Assembly: GCA_037178975.1 (NCBI GenBank)
Contig: JASJZH010000005.1
Coordinates: forward strand, 3,968,001-4,032,000
DNA: 64,000 nucleotides
Direction: 5' to 3'
Source: Oscheius tipulae
Taxonomy: Eukaryota > Nematoda > Chromadorea > Rhabditida > Rhabditidae
How positions within the stretch are numbered: the stretch's first letter is position 1; each line of letters opens with the position of its first letter. This document shows, piece after piece, positions 56,524 to 64,000 of the stretch. The position numbers were made by a program, and so were the translations under genes. Under the pieces are notes generated by a model. It was not told where the DNA came from and searched no databases. It saw only the letters and a list, made by a program, of their open reading frames with translations.

Positions 56524-57786
56524 ATGAGCAACGTGGGCGAAACGCAGGAATATGACGAGGACATGAAGAGGGGCAGTTTCCGTCCTCCGAGCCGGCAGAA
56601 CAAGAGGAAGAAGACACGTCCGAGCAAGAGCGAGCCGCTGGTACCGATCGGGACAAGCATCCAGCAGAAGTTCCGGCTGATTGAAGTCATCGGGGCTGGA
56701 GGCTACGGACAGATCCTCAAGGCTTACTGGAAGGACGAGAAGATCCATGTGGCTGTCAAGATCATGCCGAAACGGATCGAGCCACAGAGAATGATCCTGG
56801 AGCAGCGGATTCTTTACGCCGTCCAGAACAAGCCCAACTTCCCGTATTTGTTCGCCAGTGGCAGTGTCGGCGACCAGTACATGTTCTTGGTCATGGAGCT
56901 GCTGGGCAGGAGTCTCTCCGATCTGAGGAAGAAGTGCGAGGGCAAGCGATTCGAACCTCCGACCGCCATCCGTGTCTCTCTCCAAGTCCTCGAGGCTCTT
57001 CGCATCTTCCACGAGATTGGATACGTTCACAGGTGGGTCATAGTTTACAATTGAACGTTTATTCATAACTTTACCAGGTTTATACAAAACTACGAGAATT
57101 AAGGACAGATTGTTAGGTACAAAACGACAAGATAGGACAATAAAGAGAGACAGTAAGAGAAGTAGACTTAGTAGACAGCTGGTAAGCAGGGAGACGCAGG
57201 TAGCTGACAACACCAGACTGTACAAAACTGAAGTCTTCTTTCCAGAGACATCAAGCCCGGAAATCTCTGCATCGGCTACGCTCCAAGCACTTGGAAAACG
57301 ATCTACCTGCTCGATTTTGGCCTCAGTCGAAAGTACAAGGACATGAATGGGTTAGTGATCAAGAGGAAGGTCTCTGGCTTCCGCGGGACGGCTCGCTATG
57401 CCTCGATCAACGTCCACAACAAGATGGACCAGACGCCAACCGACGACCTCATCAGTCTCTTCTACTCTACCATCGAGCTGAGCGAGGGCTCTCTTCCCTG
57501 GACGAAGCTGATCGATTCGGAGGAAATGGGCCAGAAGAAGGCCGCCTGCAAGATGACCGATCTGTGCAAGCAGCAGCCGGAGCAGCTCTACGATTTCTAT
57601 ACGCTCTGCTACGAGACGAAGGACCCCGACCATCCGGACTACACAAAACTACAGGCCATTTTGACCAAGTGTCTCCCGAAGGGCTGTGAAGAAGAACCCA
57701 TGAGCTACGAAGCGGTTCTGGGAGTGGCCGAAGCCTGTCCGGGCAGCACCAATGTAACCGTTGAACCTACTGAAGCTGCGGAATGA
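56524..57786 (+). CDS. Tau-tubulin-kinase-like (CK1 superfamily) protein kinase
   Basis: Two exons, 56524-57032 and 57246-57786, join in phase (349 aa). After a basic head (PSRQNKRKKTRPSKSEP) comes a complete kinase domain: glycine loop IGAGGYGQIL, catalytic lysine in VAVKIMPK, Glu in LEQRILYAV, gatekeeper region FLVMELLGRSLSDLRKK, catalytic loop HRDIKPGNLCIG, DFGLSRKY, activation segment FRGTARYASINVHNK and DDLISLFYSTIELSEG. FRGTxRYAS and the DFGLxR form match TTBK/CK1 kinases, a branch greatly expanded in nematodes, often in sperm. Substrate unknown. First ATG in frame at 56524. Poly(A) signal at 57807. Confidence 0.85.
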
Positions 57787-57806
57787 AAAATGGATAACAT
57801 GACGAA

Positions 57807-57812
57807 AATAAA
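57807..57812 (+). terminator. Poly(A) signal of the TTBK-like kinase gene
   Basis: AATAAA 21 bp after the stop codon. Confidence 0.6.
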
Positions 57813-58133
57813 GAAATAGGCTTGAGTTTATTCCTTTCTTTCTGTTCTAGTGATTGTCTCTCATTTTTTGCCAGTTTTCTACTTCTACCAAACTGGTTCC
57901 ACAGCTTCCACAGCGATAACTCTTCACCAGATGGTCTAGAAGACAAATTGCCCTATTTGAAAAACTTTGCGACTCGCAGATGTGTTCAGATGGTGGAAGT
58001 GAACAACAGATCAAGATTATCCAGCAGTAGAATTCATTGTTTACAGATACATAGCCAGTTTAGAGATCTTTCGGAAGTCACAGAATACTTTCTCTCTCTC
58101 TAGAATCTTTGAGCTCTTTCTTCAAGACCGTCC
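57813..58133. other. Convergent 3' region
   Basis: Between the kinase (+) and the calcium sensor (-). No gene seen. Confidence 0.5.
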
Positions 58134-58863
58134 TCAAGCCGAAGCCATGTCCATTGTGAGAGCTTGGACAATCCACGGATCGGCCTTCGATCCGTCCTTG
58201 AACTCTTGCAATGTCAGCTGTCCGTCAAAGTTCTTGTCCATGTTCGAAAATATCTTCTCGACCCGCTTTTGCGGCGTGTCCTCGTCCTTCGGAAGCTCTA
58301 GCATATTTCCTATCATACTGTAAGTGACAAGTTTCTGTGATATTAAAAAAAGGAGTACCTGTAGATTGCATCGACAATATCCGTCATTTCTGTTTTCGTA
58401 ATAAATCCGTCCTTGTCCACGTCATAAAGACTGAAGGCCCACTCCAATTTCTGGTCGAGGGTTCCTCTGGAAGTGATCGACAATGCGGCTATGAACTCTT
58501 TGAAGGATATGTGCCCGTCCTGATTGATAAAAGGTACAACACAAATTAAAAGAACTACCTTGTTATCGTCGAAAACATTGAAGACAAAGGCGGCAAACTT
58601 GGACGGGTCACCGTTCGGGAAAAACTGCTTATAGATATTTTGAAACTCTTCGAGTTTCAGCTCGCCTGTAGGACAGTCCCGCACAAAATCCTTGTACCAC
58701 TTTTTCAATTCCTTCGCCGTAACTGAACAGGACCATTTGAAGAAAAGAGACCCGACTTACAGTAAGTATTTTTGGTCAAAAAGTCCATCTCCTCGACTGT
58801 CAGCTTCTTGCTAGCCTTTTTCCTCTTCTCGGGACTCAACTCTTTGCTGCTGTTCTTTCCCAT
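58134..58863 (-). CDS. Neuronal calcium sensor (NCS-1/frequenin family)
   Basis: Four exons (58863-58761, 58722-58559, 58519-58359, 58317-58134) join in phase, about 203 aa. MGKNSSKEL gives an N-myristoylation glycine at position 2. A family helix [19 protein letters not shown] is followed by a degenerate first EF-hand ([11 protein letters not shown], with the family's CPxG) and then [18 protein letters not shown]. Three EF-hands look functional: [26 protein letters not shown] and [13 protein letters not shown]. The ending [16 protein letters not shown] matches NCS proteins. Extra lysine-rich residues after position 10 make the N-terminus longer than in NCS-1. It signals calcium to membranes and synapses. 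Confidence 0.9.
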
Positions 58864-60177
58864 CTTCTGGATCTGAACGTGAGAATGGGACAATAGAGAA
58901 AAGTAGATTAGTCAAATGTGGGTGTGAAAAGATGGAAATGAGGGGCATAGAGATGAAAATGACTCTCGATGAGGCCGAGCGGTCAGAGTCCAAATGGAAG
59001 ATTGAAATTGACTGGCGCTGGAGAGCAATCAACTTATACTGACAGAGAGGAGGGCTGGAAAAGGACAAGAGGATGAGGAGTCTCTTCGAGCCGAGGGATG
59101 AGGAGGTTGGCATAGCAACAAAGAGGGATAAACTGGTTGACGAGATTGTGAAGGGATTCGTAAGACGTCAAAGGGCGGATAAGCGATTGATCAATTGCAA
59201 CATATGTTCCGATCCGTCAAAATAGACTATCAATCTCTGGGCTAACTTGGTCCCAAATTGCCTTGAAGAGTCCCCTACGAAAACACCGTAATTGGAACGA
59301 GAAAGAACGTGATTGGAACGGAAATTGACATTAGAGTTCTTGTTTCAAAAAGGTTTCGGGTTGGGAACGAGTTGTTTATCGCCTCATTTTGCAATAATCC
59401 AACTGGATTGACGCAACCTTTTTCGCAGTGCTGGGAGTGTAAGCAAAAAGAACACCCGGCTATTTTCAGGAGGAATGATTCACAGGGAATGAGACAGTTT
59501 TCTGGAAAAAGAGATCCCGTATACCCCGTGAATGTGCAAGAAATACAGAAACAGAAATAGTGCACGGAAACATTCGAGTGAAATGTGATCTTTCGAAGTC
59601 ACGAGGGTCGAAATGTTGTGTGAATACTAGTCAGCGTATTTAGTTTCATGTAAGGAGAGTAACCGACACTGTCTACTAAAGTACTAAAGTTTTCCAAGAA
59701 GAAGTACCGCTGACTCTCTAGGAAGAACTGTCAAAAAAACTAGTCTATCACCAATAGATCCCATGGTGAGGGTAGAAGGGAACGAATTCTAGGGTTCCAA
59801 AGGAGACTAGAACTGATCTGATTTGGCTTACACCGGAAAAAGTATTAGAAGACGGAAGTATCTCATGAGAGCGAAGTAATCTTTGAAATAAACAGGTGGA
59901 GTTGAAGAGGGGAGACTACCGGAATGGAAAAGGTACCAAATAAGAGCAAAAATCGGAATGAGGAGTCTTTAGTGTGAAGGAGGCAAGTATTTGTCGGTGG
60001 TCTTAAGTTGTCTCTAATCTGACTCTCGGACAAACAGCCGGGAGAACAGAAGAAGGTTGCCGCCGCGGCCACATGGTGGGAGGAGGCAGCCCGAACACAA
60101 TAAATCACGACAACCAACTGACTCCGGATCGCAACCGAACAGGAAATCACTTTGTTATCTTGGCAGAGATACACTGC

Positions 60178-60201
60178 TATTGATATTGATATTGATATTG
60201 G
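60178..60201. repeat. (TATTGA)n tandem tract
   Basis: About four copies of TATTGA in a row. Confidence 0.8.
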
Positions 60202-63024
60202 GAGAGCGACGCAAACTACTATGGGGAAGCTATGGGACAGAGATTGAGGGCAGAGTAAACACATAAACTGGTGACGAAACTATGTCCGAAAGTATATTTT
60301 TAGATACCTTATCTCGGGTATTTTAAGCAGAATCGGAGCGAACATTAATCAAGAGGAGAGTTCTTAACTTGGGTAGGAAAACAAGAGAGACAAGTACGGG
60401 ACCGGAAAGCAGCTATCGGAAGCTGTAGAGGGCGAAGGACGAAAATGGGGTTTTGGAAGCAAATTTCCCACAATTTGGGGACGAAATTAGAGCCTCTGGC
60501 GGTGGGATTCTCTCGGATGTTTCGGATTACAAGTTAGAAGCACTCGATGGACTCCTTTTCGAGTTTAAGATCTGTACGAACAAGTTCCGAAAGAGCACAT
60601 GGAGGCAATTAGAAGAGCATCTGCTAATCCTCCTCATATTGCGGGTTGTGGGGGTCTGTCTAGAAACTATGAAAGGGCAAAAACGTGTCCGTAGTATTCG
60701 GGAGAGGTCTTAATTATAAATGCTACGGAGCGTCGAAGCGTGGAAATAAAGTAGCTCTAAAAGATTAACTGGCGAAGAGCGTCATTTCTGGATCGAAAAG
60801 AAATAGAAGAAAAAGGGGAAGTGAGAGGTGTGCAAGGGACGAATTATCTGGAGGACACGCACGGGATCGGTTTCTGAAATTCGGTTAGAGGACGCGAAAA
60901 GAGGGAAGACCACCACGGAAAGAGGGAGAAAGTAATAAGGCTGGAAGACAATGGTTTTGGGAGAGACAACCAGTTAGGTTCGATCGCATTTTCCATATCT
61001 GGAGCATGATGTTATTAGAAGAAAACGGCTTCACTGTACTTTCAGGTCGCGACGACTGGAAGTTAGAGGATTTTAAAGGTAGAATACAATAGACTAATAC
61101 GGAGACTAGTAAATAAGCGTACGGGGTATTCAGAAGACTATAAGTAACAGTCCTGGACAGGGCACACACAACGAATACACTTCAAATACATTACCATATC
61201 GCGTGATCATTTGGTACACAGTTCTCTTAGAATACATATAATTTGTTCAATAAAAAGAGAATCTGGAACAGAAGAGAAGTGTAGAATCGTAGTCTGACGC
61301 ACTTTCATACATTTTAGCGTCACTATGAACCAATAATGACAAGTCGAGAGTAGTCGAGATATTAGTTCGGTTTGATGGTAACCCAGTAACGCAGCACCGA
61401 TTCTGTTCATTAGAGAGACGGTTCAATATAACTATTCAATCATCCCCAAGCAGGGATGAGACCATGTGCTTGGACTGTGAGTGTAGCTCCAGGTGTTTGA
61501 CAGGTCTAAAACCGTATCTAGTCAAGAAGTACTATAGTTTACAAACGAACTCATAAGAAAGAGTTCCACATCTCTTCTCCCTTGCCAGTTGGCTCATTTC
61601 CACCATGATCCCTCTCGCCGGAATGTGTTGCTTCCCAGGGGTCCCTCTGTCCTAATCTGAGCTCTAAATTTGCGTCTCCGTCCCTTTGCCAATTAGCCCT
61701 CGTCTTCTACCAAGCCCTAGACACAATTAGGCACACTGATTACTTATGAATGACCCTCGTTTCCGCTGTCCTCTTTGTGGCCATGGCCATCGAAGAGATT
61801 CGCGCATCCTTTCCGACCTTCACTCGGTTCGCTCTCAAGCTCGTTTCCTCTCTTTTTAACCCTATGATCATGCCATCTGGCAGTCTAATAGAGAGAGCTC
61901 CCTAGCTCTTGGACCCTAGGATGATTCATTTCGGTCTCTCTTGCAAAATTGGTCTCCCTTTTGGGGTCTTTTGGTAGTCACCTCCAATGTGTTATCTGCT
62001 GATTCAGTCGCGCAAAAGGACATCTGCCGTCCCCTAAATATATTCAACACACGGGCCCCATTATATTCTACCTTTCTCCACTTCCATTTTGGGCTGAGAA
62101 CCTAGATGTATTCCCGGTAATGACCCCTTCTCAAGCAGCTGGTACCAGCTGTCCAATCTGATCACGCTACCTCTCGTCCCCCGTGTCCCAAAACCACACA
62201 GTACAATCAATCAGTTTTATGATGAGAGAGTGGAGGCCGATGCGTCGAATTAGCATATAAACAGCGCAGATTTCGGCGGCTTTTACGCGCTCTTTGCCCG
62301 AGACCGGACCGTTCTCTCTCACTTTTACAGTACCCACGCATAGTCTGTTCTTTTCGACCCGTTCGGTCAGTACGTTGTCATATATGAAAGGAGCCCTATT
62401 GTTAGCGGTGCCTCTAGGAACCATCCTTAGTCAGAAGACTGTAAAGGCGGTGGGAAAGAGCATTCAATGTCGTACCCGTATCACCTCGTTTTTGAAGCAT
62501 CTTCCATAGCAATTAGAGGACAAATGTCCGCTCTTTTCCAAGTGCTACTCGCTCAAATTAACATCTCGCGCGGGAAGAAGCCCTTCCTTCTTGGAGGTCT
62601 TACCTTCTCGGCTATACATCCTGCCCGAAGAGAGTGAACGGCTGTCCATTTAGGATTGAGGGCTAATTCGTTTTGGGCCTCCTTTTTGAGTCATCCTATG
62701 GTATCCGCAGCTGGTACCCATTTTCGGCTTATTTCCCACGGCGTTCTTCGCACTTCTTTTTTCGCATTAATACCAGCCTCATTGACGCCTAAAGAAGCAG
62801 GGCGTAAGGCCGCCGACCCAGCTGTTCTCAGGTCTCACTCTACAGGTGTCGGCCAGACGTGTGGAGCTTTTTATGATCCGAGCATATCTTACACATAACG
62901 CTGTGTCTCTCTTACAAGCGGAAATGTTCCAATTTGTCAAAGGGACGATCGTCCTCTCTCTGTGGGTCATCTGTTGTCCTCGGGCCGCCGCCTGCAAGTG
63001 TCATGTCCGGTGCCATAAAGCGGT

Positions 63025-63064
<40 letters not shown>

Positions 63065-63076
63065 AGAGAGAGAGAG
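63025..63076. repeat. (AG)n microsatellite
   Basis: Roughly 50 bp of AG repeats with two GGG interruptions. Confidence 0.9.
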
Positions 63077-63813
63077 TCTGCTCTGGTCAGCAGCAGTCTC
63101 CTTCTCCTCGAGATTAATGTCTCTTCTGGTACGCACATGTTCTCACTCTCTTTTTTTAAAGTGTTTCTCACGCGCCAAGGGTCAGTTTACTGTTCGGTCT
63201 GGCCATTCGGACCCGAAGTCTGTTTATGTCCTCTCGAATGACCAGCCCCGATGCCCGCTCCTCCAGCTAATTGATAGCATCCTACTGATAAAAAGAGGCT
63301 TTCTCCAGCTATCTCTGTGTGTACTTTTCCTTTTACAGCTGATCACCACCGTCCCGGCGTCTTTCAGTATGATCTAGGAGCCGATCTCTCGTGCCATATC
63401 GATGTCTAACCATGTTGTCTTTCCTTCTAGCCATATCAATTAGTCTCGTAGCTACTCATCAGGTAGTCTTTCACGTCTTAACTTCATGAAAAGCATTCAG
63501 ATAGAACATTCCCCGGCCGTTTGGGGTGATCCGGCGCCCGATTACTCTTCGCTAGTATTGGGAGATGAACCACGTTTTGTGTATGCTCTCCTCTTCGTCG
63601 ACGAAAAGATTGTGAGTTTTATTTCTACTCGTACTAGCACTGAGACTCGTTGCTCTGAACCACAGAGATCCTTGTTCGAATGTTGGTCTCGTCCTCTGAC
63701 AGATAGCCTTTGACTGACCACAGCGTTAGAATTCCGTCAGCGACAGGCAGCCAAGGGACTAGACTCTGTCCGATCTAAATATTTCGATGCTCTTGATGAA
63801 TTATGGCACTCAC

Positions 63814-64000
63814 AATATAACTGACAGAACCGGCGGAGAGTGATTTACTGTGCGGATCGGAAGTCATCAGAGAGGCGATGATGCCCGAGAAGAATATGCT
63901 GATCAGAGGGAAGAGCACGTAACAGATCGAGTAGATTAGGATCTGAAGCATTTTTTTTTCTGGTATAGACTTACACAGTATAGAAGAAATTTCGAAGTCT
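63814..64000 (-). CDS. Partial membrane protein, continues past the right edge
   Basis: Two minus-strand exons: one from beyond the window to 63975 (TSKFLLYC) and 63942-63814, joined phase 0 by a 32-nt intron. The encoded stretch is a long hydrophobic segment (ILIYSICYVLFPLISIFFSG, IIASLM) followed by polar residues ending in a gtgagt donor. It is part of a membrane protein with at least one helix. Family not identifiable from about 50 residues; the next exon to the left was not found. Confidence 0.5.

Larger units (their letters stand above)
58864..63813. other. 5-kb gene-poor region
   Basis: Upstream of the calcium sensor. No coding exon with domain or splice support was found. It contains a hexanucleotide tract (about 60178) and an (AG)n microsatellite (about 63025). 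Some 3' exons of the right-edge membrane protein gene may be present but were not recognised. Confidence 0.45.

Noticed and set aside
56500-57225. 241-codon minus-strand open frame
   Set aside because: Shadow of the TTBK-like kinase exon; no domain and no splice partners on the minus strand.
63025-63076. CRISPR-like or minisatellite array
   Set aside because: It is a plain AG dinucleotide repeat; no spacer-repeat structure exists anywhere in the window, and the DNA is eukaryotic.

Overview
The window is nuclear DNA of a small-genome animal, most likely a nematode. Genes are split by very short introns (about 31-45 nt is common) with GT...TTTTAG or TTTCAG borders. Many start codons sit a few bases downstream of an unpaired intron-type acceptor, as expected for spliced-leader trans-splicing. 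The protein families also fit: ShKT-domain secreted protein, TTBK-like kinase, UNC-93-like and H+/myo-inositol transporters, con80-only katanin subunit, SH3BP5-type Rab11 GEF, and divergent Cys-loop receptors. No species can be named from the sequence alone. All gene models were spliced by eye, so junctions may be off by a few bases.

Layout. 0-6 kb is a patchwork: the C-terminus of an IFT-A protein (WDR35/IFT121-like, running off the left edge), a decayed RTE-type retrotransposon, a possible phospholipase A2-like fragment, a Receptor-L-domain membrane protein without a visible 5' end, an orphan SLC6 C-terminal exon beside an interspersed repeat, and a small secreted protein with a TATA box. 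6.2-15.6 kb is a dense head-to-tail run on the + strand: 3-beta-HSD-like enzyme, katanin con80 protein, inner-nuclear-membrane protein SAMP1/TMEM201, then PNUTS/PPP1R10 with upstream exons. It looks like a trans-spliced operon. A membrane-anchored NagD-type HAD phosphatase (15.9-18.0 kb, minus) converges on it. 18-23 kb is nearly empty. 23.1-26.9 kb is an SH3BP5-like Rab11 GEF whose second intron carries a perfect hairpin and a pol III A/B-box element. 27.6-28.4 kb is mitochondrial ribosomal protein bL35m. On the minus strand follow an unrecognised small gene, an SLC2A13-like transporter (29.4-32.0 kb) and an UNC-93-like protein (33.1-36.4 kb) whose large intron holds two possible small peptide genes on the other strand. 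Cyclin C and cyclin B3 lie tandemly at 36.8-40.3 kb.

After a 6.6 kb gene-poor stretch comes a receptor locus: a + strand anion-type Cys-loop channel (46.9-49.6 kb), then on the minus strand a secreted ShKT protein and three tandem divergent Cys-loop receptors (50.8-56.1 kb) with cation-type GER/GEK motifs before M2 and almost no M3-M4 cytoplasmic loop. A tiny coiled-coil gene and a copy of the interspersed repeat sit inside this array. A TTBK-like kinase (56.5-57.8 kb, plus) and a neuronal calcium sensor (58.1-58.9 kb, minus) converge beyond it. 59-63.8 kb is gene-poor with simple repeats, and the last 190 bases hold exons of a membrane protein that runs off the right edge.

Functional themes are cilium and nuclear-envelope or chromatin housekeeping on the left, cell-cycle cyclins in the middle, and neuronal signalling (receptors, calcium sensor, kinase) on the right.
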